A DNA stretch of 64,000 bases from Thalassotalea sp. LPB0316. Lineage in GTDB: Bacteria > Pseudomonadota > Gammaproteobacteria > Enterobacterales > Alteromonadaceae. The notes beneath the pieces are model-generated. The model was not told the origin of the DNA. It saw only the letters and a program-made list of their open reading frames with translations, and searched no databases. Shown piece after piece: positions 8,507 through 16,605 of the stretch. Location of the stretch: contig NZ_CP062946.1 of assembly GCF_014898095.1 (NCBI RefSeq), forward strand, positions 1,798,001-1,862,000, in the 5' to 3' direction. How positions within the stretch are numbered: the stretch's first letter is position 1; every line of letters begins with the position of its first letter. The position numbers and the translations under genes were made by a program.

Positions 8507-10189
8507 ATGACGACATTGATGAGCCAATTACAAAACTTTAGAGATCAATTTCCGTTGCTTGAGCAACAGGTTAACGGTAAGCCACTTATTTATTTTGATA
8601 ATGGTGCTACAACGCAAAAGCCATCATCAGTTATTGCGGCTAGTGGTCAGTTTTATCAAAGTCAAAATGCCAATGTTCATCGGGCCTCGCATGCTATCAG
8701 TACCAGAGCTACACAAGCGTTTGAGGAGACGCGTAGGCAGGTACAAGCGTTTATTGGCGCGCAATACTCTCATGAAGTTATTTGGACCTCAGGGACTACC
8801 CATGCAATCAATTTAATCGCTCAGTGTTGGGCGCTTGAAAACTTGACTGCAGGCGATGAGATAATTATTTCAGTCGCAGAGCATCACGCCAATATCGTGC
8901 CATGGCAAGTCGTCGCTGAGCAAACAGGTGCAAGGCTTGTTGCCGTTGGCTTAACGGATAAAGGTATTGTCGATTTAGCTGACTTTGAAACATGCCTAAC
9001 TCATCGTACTAAGCTCGTTGCTGTTAATCACATTGCAAACGTTACAGGTATGATAAACCCAATCGAAGCTATTATTGCACGGGCTAAAGAAGTCGGTGCC
9101 AAAACACTGATTGATGGCGCTCAAGCGATTGCTCATTTGCCAATTAACGTTACTGAGCTTGATTGCGATTTTTATGTTTTCTCGGCGCATAAAATGTATG
9201 GTCCCACTGGTCTAGGTGTGCTCTATGCAAAGCAAGCGCTACTCATGCAAATGAAACCCTACCAATATGGTGGTGAGATGATCAAAACTGTTAGCTTAAA
9301 AACAGGCACAGTGTTTAATGAGCTACCGTTTAAGTTTGAAGCGGGTACGCCCAATATTGTTGGCGTGGTTGCCTTTGCTAAGGCGATAGAGCTAATCAAA
9401 GACAACTTTGATTTTATTCATCAGCAAGATGCCGCGTTAAGCCAATATTTATTTGATAAACTCACAGACACTGACGGCGTTGAATTGGTATTTAGTAGAC
9501 AGGCTGATATACCCCTTTATGCCTTTGTGGTGAATAACCATCACAACCAAGATGTAAGTAGCTATTTGGATAGTCAAGGTATTGCCATAAGGGCAGGGCA
9601 TCACTGTGCAATGCCGCTGATGGAATCCTTGCATATGAATGGTTGTTTAAGAGTCTCGCTTGCACCTTATAACACGATGGCTGAAATCGATATTTTTATT
9701 GATAAATTAACAGTGTTTATCAAAGGCGAAACAGACAGTTGCCTAGATACCGGTTCAGGCAATGAGTTAGCAACAAGCATTCGATCTGAATCAATGGAAA
9801 TGAACGAGATCATCGAGCGCTTCACTCAGGCAAAAAGTTGGGATCAAAAGCATCGAGAAATTATGCTATTAGGAAAGTCGTTTGAGCGTATGGATAAAAC
9901 ATTAAGAAGCGCTCAGTCACTAATTTCTGGCTGTGAAAGCCAAGCTTGGCTCGTGGCGATAAAGCAAGGAGAAACGTTTTACTTTTATGCCGATAGTGAT
10001 GCCAAGATCGTTCGTGGATTACTGCGGATAACGCTAGCCGCTTATCAACACAAAACTGCCGCACAGATTCAAGCCTTCGACATCAATGCATATTTTGAAA
10101 AGTTAGGGTTATTGAGTCATTTAAGCCCATCACGAGGCAATGGGCTATTGGCGATTGTTGAAAAAATTAAAGCGTTAGCGCTTTCTTGA
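8507..10189 (+). CDS. csdA: Fused cysteine desulfurase-sulfur acceptor (CsdA-CsdE type)
   Basis: The first ~410 residues are a SufS/CsdA class-V aminotransferase-fold desulfurase. The PLP lysine is in SAHKMYGPTG (Lys229), and the catalytic persulfide Cys367 is in RAGHHCAMPL. Residues ~429-560 are a SufE/CsdE domain with SGCESQAWL (Cys476, the acceptor cysteine) and IVRGLLRITLAAY. In E. coli these are separate genes, csdA and csdE. Here donor and acceptor are one 560-residue chain, which should pass sulfur intramolecularly. Its 3' end overlaps the convergent tcdA by 23 bp. E. coli csdL (tcdA) is the CsdE partner, so the functional link is kept. Confidence 0.9.
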   Translation: MTTLMSQLQNFRDQFPLLEQQVNGKPLIYFDNGATTQKPSSVIAASGQFYQSQNANVHRASHAISTRATQAFEETRRQVQAFIGAQYSHEVIWTSGTTHAINLIAQCWALENLTAGDEIIISVAEHHANIVPWQVVAEQTGARLVAVGLTDKGIVDLADFETCLTHRTKLVAVNHIANVTGMINPIEAIIARAKEVGAKTLIDGAQAIAHLPINVTELDCDFYVFSAHKMYGPTGLGVLYAKQALLMQMKPYQYGGEMIKTVSLKTGTVFNELPFKFEAGTPNIVGVVAFAKAIELIKDNFDFIHQQDAALSQYLFDKLTDTDGVELVFSRQADIPLYAFVVNNHHNQDVSSYLDSQGIAIRAGHHCAMPLMESLHMNGCLRVSLAPYNTMAEIDIFIDKLTVFIKGETDSCLDTGSGNELATSIRSESMEMNEIIERFTQAKSWDQKHREIMLLGKSFERMDKTLRSAQSLISGCESQAWLVAIKQGETFYFYADSDAKIVRGLLRITLAAYQHKTAAQIQAFDINAYFEKLGLLSHLSPSRGNGLLAIVEKIKALALS

Positions 10190-10955
10190 TCAGTTTTTTC
10201 AAGACTACAGAGGTTGCAAAAAAAGCAAAACTAGCCGTCACATGGGTGATGGCGCCAAAGCCGCCACTGCAATCTAGGCGCATCGCACCGTCGTTTGACT
10301 GTTTTGCATGGCAAACTTCACCATCGTCAGTAGGATAAACTAACTGCTCAGTTGAATAGATAGCATCTATCCGAAATTTGCGTTTAGTATTTTTAGGGAA
10401 ATTATAATCTCGGCGCAATTGGTTTCGCACCTTTGCTAATAACGGATCTTGATAGGTCCGACTCAAGTCGTCAACTTTTATTTGTGTCGGATCAATTTGT
10501 CCACCGGCACCGCCAATGGTGACTATCGGCAACTTAATGCGTTTGGCTCGGGCGATAATTGCTGTTTTAATTTTGACCGAGTCAATAGCATCGACGAGAT
10601 AATCGTAGCGTTCATCGATATGTTGATAGAGATTTTCCTCAGTAATAAAATCTTCAATTTCATTGACGATACAATCAGGGTTAATGTCTTTGACTCTATT
10701 CGCCATGATTTCAACTTTGCTCTCACCAACCGTTGAGCTCATGGCGTGAATTTGACGATTAGTGTTGGTGGTACAAATATCGTCTAGGTCAATTAACGTT
10801 ATTTGATTAACACCACTGCGTGCTAGAGCTTCAGCAACCCATGAACCGACGCCGCCAATCCCGATAACACAGATATGTGCCGCTTTTATTACATTAGCGC
10901 CTTGCTTGCCATAAAGTCGTTCAATACCGCCAAAACGCAATTGATAGTCAGTCAT
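10167..10955 (-). CDS. tcdA: tRNA threonylcarbamoyladenosine dehydratase TcdA (CsdL)
   Basis: TcdA is an E1-like ATP-dependent enzyme that cyclises t6A37 in tRNA to ct6A. The 262-residue protein has the Rossmann ATP motif GIGGVGSWVAEALARSG near residue 33, DLDDICTTNTNRQ, and a C-terminal LDCSGGFGAITHVTA. Sulfur or electrons from CsdA/CsdE support this step in E. coli, so its position tail-to-tail with the CsdA-CsdE fusion is meaningful. The two stop regions share the near-palindrome AAAGCGTTAGCGCTTT, which may act as a bidirectional terminator. Confidence 0.93.
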   Translation of the reverse strand: MTDYQLRFGGIERLYGKQGANVIKAAHICVIGIGGVGSWVAEALARSGVNQITLIDLDDICTTNTNRQIHAMSSTVGESKVEIMANRVKDINPDCIVNEIEDFITEENLYQHIDERYDYLVDAIDSVKIKTAIIARAKRIKLPIVTIGGAGGQIDPTQIKVDDLSRTYQDPLLAKVRNQLRRDYNFPKNTKRKFRIDAIYSTEQLVYPTDDGEVCHAKQSNDGAMRLDCSGGFGAITHVTASFAFFATSVVLKKLIKKALTL

Positions 10956-10998
10956 AGGAGAATCTCATAACGTTAAAAAAACGGCGCATTATACCATT

Positions 10999-11409
10999 AT
11001 ACCAAGTGAATTAAATATTTGGTCACTCAGCGAGATTTAAAAGGCTTTTAGACACAGGTTGTAAGTTCCAGACACAACCTAAGTACCTACATCCATGTAG
11101 GCAACGCTTTGATTGCCGATAATGGTTATTCTCGACAACTGCGTCCTGCGTTGTTCTAATGCCCCACGTCCATGTGGGAACCTTACTAAAATCAGTAAAG
11201 ACAATGTGCTCCTGCTTTGTCACCTTACCCCACTTCCATGTGGGGCAACGAAGTATAAAAGTCTTTTAAACTCGCCCTTGGGAGCTCGTCAGAAAAGTGA
11301 TAATTTTGCAAATTTATTTGATGGAGAATGCTACATTGGCATAAATTTCCTTTATTCTAACTTCCCTGACGTAGCTCTGAGTCGGTCAAATATTTATTTC
11401 AATTGGTAT
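10999..11409. mobile_element. MITE-like non-autonomous element, copy 1
   Basis: A 411-bp non-coding block is bounded by inverted ends about 32 bp long, beginning ATACCAAGTGAATTAAATA on the left. The right end read on the other strand begins ATACCAATTGAAATAAATA. Inside are three regular hairpins of form CCYACNTCCATGTRGG at 11086-11101, 11162-11178 and 11228-11245. Sub-terminal words TGACGTAGCTCTGAGT and GGGAGCTCGTC recur, inverted, in the element at 28973-29240. No transposase is encoded; short open frames inside look like chance. It fills most of the 648-bp tcdA-gltA gap. Confidence 0.65.
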
Positions 11410-11540
11410 TAGTCGTATGAACAGCGCGGCGGTGCTGGTGAACAAAGTTGTATTGAATAATTATTCAAAAGTTATTTTGGTCGTTGAAAATATCAAATAT
11501 CGCCATAGAACATGGAAGTTAAATAAAATGTGGCGAAAAT

Positions 11541-11576
11541 AAAAAAGGTAGCTCGCAAGCTACCTTTTTTGTTTTA
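11541..11576. terminator. Bidirectional terminator downstream of gltA
   Basis: Stem AAGGTAGCT and AGCTACCTT flank a CGCA loop, with an A run on one side and a T run on the other. It therefore terminates the minus-strand gltA transcript and could stop plus-strand transcription too. Confidence 0.8.
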
Positions 11577-11603
11577 AATATTTCAGCTATTTAAAGCGGA
11601 AAG

Positions 11604-12890
11604 TTATCTGTCTTTTAACGGCGTAAATTCGCGGTCAATCTCACCTGTGTATAGTTGGCGAGGACGGCCAATTTTCTGACCTGGTTGAGATAACATCTCA
11701 TCCCAGTGTGAAATCCAACCAACCGTGCGAGACATCGCGAAGATAACGGTAAACATGCTTGTAGGAATGCCTAACGCTTTCAAAATAATACCTGAGTAGA
11801 AGTCTACATTCGGGTATAGTTTCTTCTCGATGAAGTACGGATCTTCTAAAGCAACTTTTTCTAATGCCATAGCGACGTCAAGTAGTGGATCAGTCACACC
11901 TAAATCAGCTAAAACTTCATGACACGTTTCACGCATTACTGTTGCACGTGGGTCGAAGTTTTTGTAGACACGGTGACCAAAGCCCATTAAGCGGAATGGA
12001 TCAGACTTGTCTTTTGCTTTTGCAACGAACTCATCAACGCGAGATACATCACCAATTTCTTCTAACATGTTTAAACATGCTTCATTAGCACCGCCGTGAG
12101 CGGGGCCCCATAAAGATGCAACACCCGCTGCAATACAAGCGTATGGGTTAGCACCTGATGAACCAGCTAAACGCACTGTTGATGTAGAAGCGTTTTGCTC
12201 GTGATCCGCGTGAAGTGTAAAGATACGGTCCATTGCGCGCGCAGCTACTGGGCTTACATTGTATTCCTCTGCAGGCACAGAGAACATCATGTGCAAGAAG
12301 TTTTCAGCGTAAGTTAAGTCGTTGCGTGGGTAAACGAATGGTTGGCCAATACTGTACTTGTATGCCATTGCAGCAATAGTCGGCATTTTCGCAATTAAGC
12401 GGTGGGCACTGCGCATGCGTTGGTCTGGCTTATCGATGTCTAAATCACTGTGGTAGAACGATGATAACGCACCAACCACACCACAAAGCATTGCCATTGG
12501 GTGAGCATCAGGTAAGAAACCTTGGAAGAAATGTGCGAGCTTTTCGTGCACCATGGTGTGCTTGGTAATAATCGATTTGAAGTCGTCGTATTCTGCTTTA
12601 GTTGGCGCATTACCGTTTAATAATAAGTAGCAAACTTCAAGAAAGTCAGCTTCTTTCGCTAAGCTAGCGATAGGGTAACCACGATGCTGTAAAACACCAT
12701 TGCCGCCATCGATGTAAGTGATTGCTGATTCACAAGATGCAGTTGCTAAGAAACCTGGGTCATATGTGAAATAACCAGCACCACCAAGTGTACGGATATC
12801 AATAACGTCTTGACCCGCTGTACCTGATAAAATTGGTAGTTCAGCGATCACTTTACCGTCAATACTTAGAGAGGCTTTAGAGTCAGCCAT
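11604..12890 (-). CDS. gltA: Citrate synthase
   Basis: Type II hexameric citrate synthase condenses oxaloacetate with acetyl-CoA at the TCA-cycle entry. The 428-residue length is usual for the NADH-sensitive gammaproteobacterial enzyme. Catalytic regions visible are [14 protein letters not shown] (His) and [11 protein letters not shown] (Asp), with [15 protein letters not shown] for oxaloacetate binding. It is divergent from sdhCDAB across 419 bases, the E. coli arrangement. Regulation by ArcA/CRP is known in E. coli, but I could not identify confident sites here. Confidence 0.97.
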   Translation of the reverse strand: MADSKASLSIDGKVIAELPILSGTAGQDVIDIRTLGGAGYFTYDPGFLATASCESAITYIDGGNGVLQHRGYPIASLAKEADFLEVCYLLLNGNAPTKAEYDDFKSIITKHTMVHEKLAHFFQGFLPDAHPMAMLCGVVGALSSFYHSDLDIDKPDQRMRSAHRLIAKMPTIAAMAYKYSIGQPFVYPRNDLTYAENFLHMMFSVPAEEYNVSPVAARAMDRIFTLHADHEQNASTSTVRLAGSSGANPYACIAAGVASLWGPAHGGANEACLNMLEEIGDVSRVDEFVAKAKDKSDPFRLMGFGHRVYKNFDPRATVMRETCHEVLADLGVTDPLLDVAMALEKVALEDPYFIEKKLYPNVDFYSGIILKALGIPTSMFTVIFAMSRTVGWISHWDEMLSQPGQKIGRPRQLYTGEIDREFTPLKDR

Positions 12891-13124
12891 ACGTATATCC
12901 CCTATGATTTAATTTTAGTTAGTTCCATTTTTTCAAGGCTGCGAGCGAGCGATGAAAAAATACTCAAATTTTATGAATATAAAACTGGTGCCGTATTCTA
13001 ATGCAAGATCCCCCTTAAAGTCAATGCAATTGTGAAAATGTGTACGATTAGATCAAGATAGTTGCCATTCACATCACTTATGTTGATTAAAATTTAAACG
13101 CAACTTATTAGTAGTCAACGAAAA

Positions 13125-13153
13125 TTGTATTTCTTACGTATCAACTATATAAT
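13125..13153 (+). promoter_or_regulatory. Predicted sigma-70 promoter for sdhCDAB
   Basis: A -35 box TTGTAT (13125-13130) and -10 box TATAAT (13148-13153) are separated by 17 bp, about 155 bases before the sdhC start. The rest of the 419-base gltA-sdhC gap is AT-rich and shows no other feature I can support. Confidence 0.5.
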
Positions 13154-13309
13154 CAGTTCGATCTGTGAATATGCTTGCTATATTTGTAATCAATTGTAGT
13201 TCAGATTCGCTGATTGCTTGGGGGACTATTCAATATTTATTATTTATTGAGTGGTTTAAGAGGAACGAAAAAAAGTAGAAGGCTCATAAAGAGCTCTTTA
13301 GGCAATATC

Positions 13310-13684
13310 GTGAAAAAACAACGTCCTGTAAACCTAGATTTAACTACTATCAAAATGCATCCTGCCGCTAATGCATCAATTTTACACCGTATTTCTGGTG
13401 TTATCATGGTGTTTGCCGTAGGCATTTTGTTATGTCTTTTATCTCTGTCATTATCATCTGCCGAAGGATTCGCTGAAGTTGAAGCTATGCTCGATGGCTT
13501 GTTCTTTAAGTTAATTATCTTAGGCATCGTATCAGCAATTATTTACCACTTCTTAGCGGGTGTGCGTCACTTGATGATGGACTTAGGCCACTTTGAAGAG
13601 AAAGTTTCTGGTAATACAAGTGCTAAAGTGGTTATCGCCCTTTGGATTATCTTAACAATTTTCGCTGGAGTTAAGTTATGGTAA
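13310..13684 (+). CDS. sdhC: Succinate dehydrogenase cytochrome b556 subunit
   Basis: SdhC is a membrane anchor of complex II that binds quinone and heme b. I choose GTG 13310, giving KKQRPVNLDLTTIKMHP as in known SdhC. The frame is open back to 13214, but that extension is basic and unlike the family. The 124-residue product has three hydrophobic helices, LHRISGV at the quinone site, and a likely heme-ligand His in YHFLAGVRHLMMD. Its end overlaps the sdhD ATG by 7 bases. Confidence 0.93.
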   Translation: MKKQRPVNLDLTTIKMHPAANASILHRISGVIMVFAVGILLCLLSLSLSSAEGFAEVEAMLDGLFFKLIILGIVSAIIYHFLAGVRHLMMDLGHFEEKVSGNTSAKVVIALWIILTIFAGVKLW

Positions 13685-14025
13685 GCAATGCTGCAACTGT
13701 AGGCCGTAGTGGCGTACATGACTTTATTTTATTAAGAGCGAGTGCTGTAATTCTCGCTGCTTATTCGCTATTTTTAGCGTACTTTTTCTTGACCACTCCA
13801 GACGTTACGTATGACATTTGGACGGGCTTGTTTTCAGGCTTGGGTGTTAAAGTATTTACTATTCTTGCCTTATTCGCGGTGCTAATCCACGCGTGGATTG
13901 GTATTTGGCAAGTATTGTCAGATTACGTAAAACCTGCGTTTATTCGCGGTGCTTTACAATTTATTTTTTCAGTAACCTTAGTAGCGTACTTCGTTGCAGG
14001 TTTAATCACTGTGTGGGGTGTGTAA
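13678..14025 (+). CDS. sdhD: Succinate dehydrogenase membrane anchor subunit
   Basis: SdhD is the second membrane anchor of complex II. The 115-residue protein has three transmembrane helices, a SGVHDFILLRASAVIL start typical of the family, and HAWIGIWQVLSDYVK near the quinone/heme site. It overlaps sdhC by 7 bases, and its stop abuts the sdhA GTG directly, so translation is probably coupled along the operon. Confidence 0.94.
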   Translation: MVSNAATVGRSGVHDFILLRASAVILAAYSLFLAYFFLTTPDVTYDIWTGLFSGLGVKVFTILALFAVLIHAWIGIWQVLSDYVKPAFIRGALQFIFSVTLVAYFVAGLITVWGV

Positions 14026-15798
14026 GTGAGCGTTCCAGTTCGTGAATTTGACGCCATTGTAATTGGCGCAGGCGGCGCGGGTATGCGCGCTGCATTAGCA
14101 ATTTCTGAATCAGGCAAATCTTGTGCACTGATTTCTAAAGTATTCCCAACGCGTTCGCATACGGTATCTGCCCAAGGTGGTATTACCGTAGCACTTGGTA
14201 ACGCCCATGATGATAACTGGGAATTCCATATGTACGATACCGTTAAAGGTTCTGATTACATTGGTGATCAGGATGCAATTGAGTACATGTGTAAAACAGG
14301 TCCTGAGGCCATTATCGAAATGGAGAACATGGGGTTACCATTCTCTCGTTTCGAAAACGGTAAAGTATACCAACGTCCATTCGGTGGTCAGTCTAAAAAC
14401 TTCGGTGGTGAGCAAGCTGCTCGTACTGCTGCGGCTGCTGACCGAACAGGTCACGCGTTGTTACACTGTCTATACCAACAAAACGTTAAAAATAAAACTA
14501 ACGTTTTCTCTGAGTGGTACGCATTAGACTTAGTGAAAAACGAAGACGGTCACGTTGTTGGTGCTACTGCGATTGACATCGAGTCAGGTGAAGTCTGTTA
14601 CTTTAAAGCTCGTGCTACGGTTTTAGCAACAGGTGGTGCCGGCCGTATCTTCGCATCAACCACTAATGCTCACATCAATACAGGTGATGGCGTCGGTATG
14701 TCACTGCGTGCTGGTGTTCAAATGCAAGATATGGAAATGTGGCAGTTCCACCCAACAGGTATTGCGGGTGCTGGTACATTAGTAACAGAGGGCTGTCGTG
14801 GTGAAGGTGGTTACCTACTAAACAAAGATGGCGAACGTTTCATGGAGCGTTACGCACCAAATGCTAAAGACTTGGCTGGTCGTGATGTTGTTGCTCGTTC
14901 AATGATGACTGAAATCCGCGAAGGTCGTGGCTGTGACCATCCTCAATACGGACCTCACATCAAGTTAAAATTAGACCACTTAGGTCGCGAAACACTAATG
15001 CAGCGTTTACCAGGGGTATGTGAGTTATCAGAAACATTCGCACACGTTCACCCTGCAGACGAGCCGATTCCAGTAATTCCTACGTGTCACTACCAAATGG
15101 GTGGTGTACCTTGTAACGTCAATGGTCAAGCGATCCACTTTGACCCTGCAACGGGCAAAGACACTATCATTGAAGGTTTATTCGCCGTAGGTGAAATTGC
15201 TAACGTGTCTGTTCACGGCGCAAACCGCTTAGGTGGTAACTCATTACTTGACTTAGTTGTTTTTGGTCGTGCGGCAGGTAATTTCTTAGGTGAATACTTA
15301 GCGGGTACGCAAAACGGTAAAGATGCGTCTGAATCAGATTTAGAGGCTGCATTAGCTCGCTACAACCGTTGGGAATCATCAACTGGTGGTGAAGACCCAG
15401 TTCAAATCAAGAAAGACTTACAACAGTGTATGCAGATGAACTTCTCGGTATTCCGTGAAGGTAAAGCGATGGCTGAAGGCATGAAAGAATTAACTGAAAT
15501 TCGTGAGCGCCTGAAAAATGCACACCTAAAAGATAAGTCTCGTGAATTCAACACTGAGCGTATTGAGTGTCTTGAATTAGACAACTTAATGGAAACTGCT
15601 TTTAGTACAGCAAAAGCTGCTAACTATCGTACTGAGTCTCGCGGTGCACACTCACGTGAAGACTTCTTAGACCGTGATGATGAAAACTGGTTATGTCACA
15701 CAATTTACACACCTGAAACAGAAGAAATGTCTAAGCGTGATGTAAACATGAAACCCGTTCATCGTGAAGCTTTCCCACCGAAAGTAAGAACGTACTAA
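14026..15798 (+). CDS. sdhA: Succinate dehydrogenase flavoprotein subunit
   Basis: SdhA oxidises succinate to fumarate with covalently bound FAD. The 590-residue protein has the dinucleotide motif [13 protein letters not shown] at the N-terminus and the FAD-linking His in [11 protein letters not shown]. Active-site stretches [11 protein letters not shown] and [13 protein letters not shown] are also present. It starts with GTG immediately after the sdhD stop, without spacing. sdhB follows after 10 bases with an AAGGAG ribosome-binding site. Length matches E. coli SdhA closely. Confidence 0.98.
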   Translation: MSVPVREFDAIVIGAGGAGMRAALAISESGKSCALISKVFPTRSHTVSAQGGITVALGNAHDDNWEFHMYDTVKGSDYIGDQDAIEYMCKTGPEAIIEMENMGLPFSRFENGKVYQRPFGGQSKNFGGEQAARTAAAADRTGHALLHCLYQQNVKNKTNVFSEWYALDLVKNEDGHVVGATAIDIESGEVCYFKARATVLATGGAGRIFASTTNAHINTGDGVGMSLRAGVQMQDMEMWQFHPTGIAGAGTLVTEGCRGEGGYLLNKDGERFMERYAPNAKDLAGRDVVARSMMTEIREGRGCDHPQYGPHIKLKLDHLGRETLMQRLPGVCELSETFAHVHPADEPIPVIPTCHYQMGGVPCNVNGQAIHFDPATGKDTIIEGLFAVGEIANVSVHGANRLGGNSLLDLVVFGRAAGNFLGEYLAGTQNGKDASESDLEAALARYNRWESSTGGEDPVQIKKDLQQCMQMNFSVFREGKAMAEGMKELTEIRERLKNAHLKDKSREFNTERIECLELDNLMETAFSTAKAANYRTESRGAHSREDFLDRDDENWLCHTIYTPETEEMSKRDVNMKPVHREAFPPKVRTY

Positions 15799-15808
15799 GG
15801 AGCATTGT

Positions 15809-16519
15809 ATGAAACAGTTATTTTCAGTTTACCGTTACAACCCTGATGTTGATAATGCGCCTTACATGAAAGACTACGAGCTTGAAATCCAAGAAGGCTC
15901 AGATATGATGGTGTTAGATGCCTTGATCTTGTTAAAAGAGCAAGACCCGACGTTATCATTCCGTCGTTCATGTCGTGAAGGTGTTTGTGGTTCAGACGGC
16001 TTAAACATGAATGGTAAAAATGGCTTAGCGTGTATCACGCCATTATCGGAACTAAAAGCGAGCAAAATCGTTATACGTCCATTGCCAGGTTTGCCAGTAA
16101 TTCGTGACTTAGTAATTGATATGTCTCAATTCTACAGTCAATATGAAAAAATTAAGCCATACTTGATTAACGATGGTAAAGAGCAGCCAGCTCGTGAACA
16201 TATTCAGTCAATTGAAGAGCGTGATAAGTTAGACGGTCTTTACGAGTGTATATTATGTGCATGTTGTTCAACCTCTTGTCCGTCGTTTTGGTGGAACCCT
16301 GACAAGTTCATCGGCCCAGCAGGTTTATTACACGCCTACCGCTTCTTAATCGATAGCCGTGATACTGCTACTGAAGAGCGTTTAGATGGGTTACAAGATG
16401 CATACAGCGTATTCCGTTGTCATGGCATCATGAACTGTGTTGACGTTTGTCCGAAAGGATTAAACCCAACTAAAGCTATCGGCCATATCAAGTCGATGCT
16501 ATTAAAAAGAGCGGTTTAA
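15809..16519 (+). CDS. sdhB: Succinate dehydrogenase iron-sulfur subunit
   Basis: SdhB carries electrons from FAD to quinone through three iron-sulfur clusters. All ligand sets are visible in the 236 residues: the [2Fe-2S] site SCREGVCGSDG plus downstream GLAC, the [4Fe-4S] site CILCACCSTSCP, and the [3Fe-4S] site CHGIMNCVDVCPKGLNP. It ends the sdh part of the operon; a hairpin follows before sucA. Confidence 0.98.
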   Translation: MKQLFSVYRYNPDVDNAPYMKDYELEIQEGSDMMVLDALILLKEQDPTLSFRRSCREGVCGSDGLNMNGKNGLACITPLSELKASKIVIRPLPGLPVIRDLVIDMSQFYSQYEKIKPYLINDGKEQPAREHIQSIEERDKLDGLYECILCACCSTSCPSFWWNPDKFIGPAGLLHAYRFLIDSRDTATEERLDGLQDAYSVFRCHGIMNCVDVCPKGLNPTKAIGHIKSMLLKRAV

Positions 16520-16531
16520 CTGCTGATTAAA

Positions 16532-16553
16532 TAGGGTAGCGATAACGCTACCC
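16532..16553 (+). terminator. Hairpin between sdhB and sucA
   Basis: AGGGTAGC and GCTACCCT form a stem around GATAAC, followed by only a short T stretch. It may attenuate rather than fully stop transcription into sucA; in E. coli the two are partly co-transcribed. Confidence 0.55.
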
Positions 16554-16605
16554 TTTGCTGTTAAATTGTATATCTGTTGCTTAATACCATTTTTAGGAAC
16601 TAGCA

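Noticed and set aside
11113..11412. 99-residue open frame in the tcdA-gltA gap
   Set aside because: It lies wholly inside the MITE-like element, crosses its hairpins and terminal repeat, and has no credible start.
13020..13080. CRP-like site between gltA and sdhC (TGTGAAAATGTG)
   Set aside because: Only one half-site matches; the second half lacks TCACA, so I do not call it.
13214..13309. N-terminal extension of sdhC
   Set aside because: It is unlike the family; GTG 13310 gives the expected N-terminus and length.
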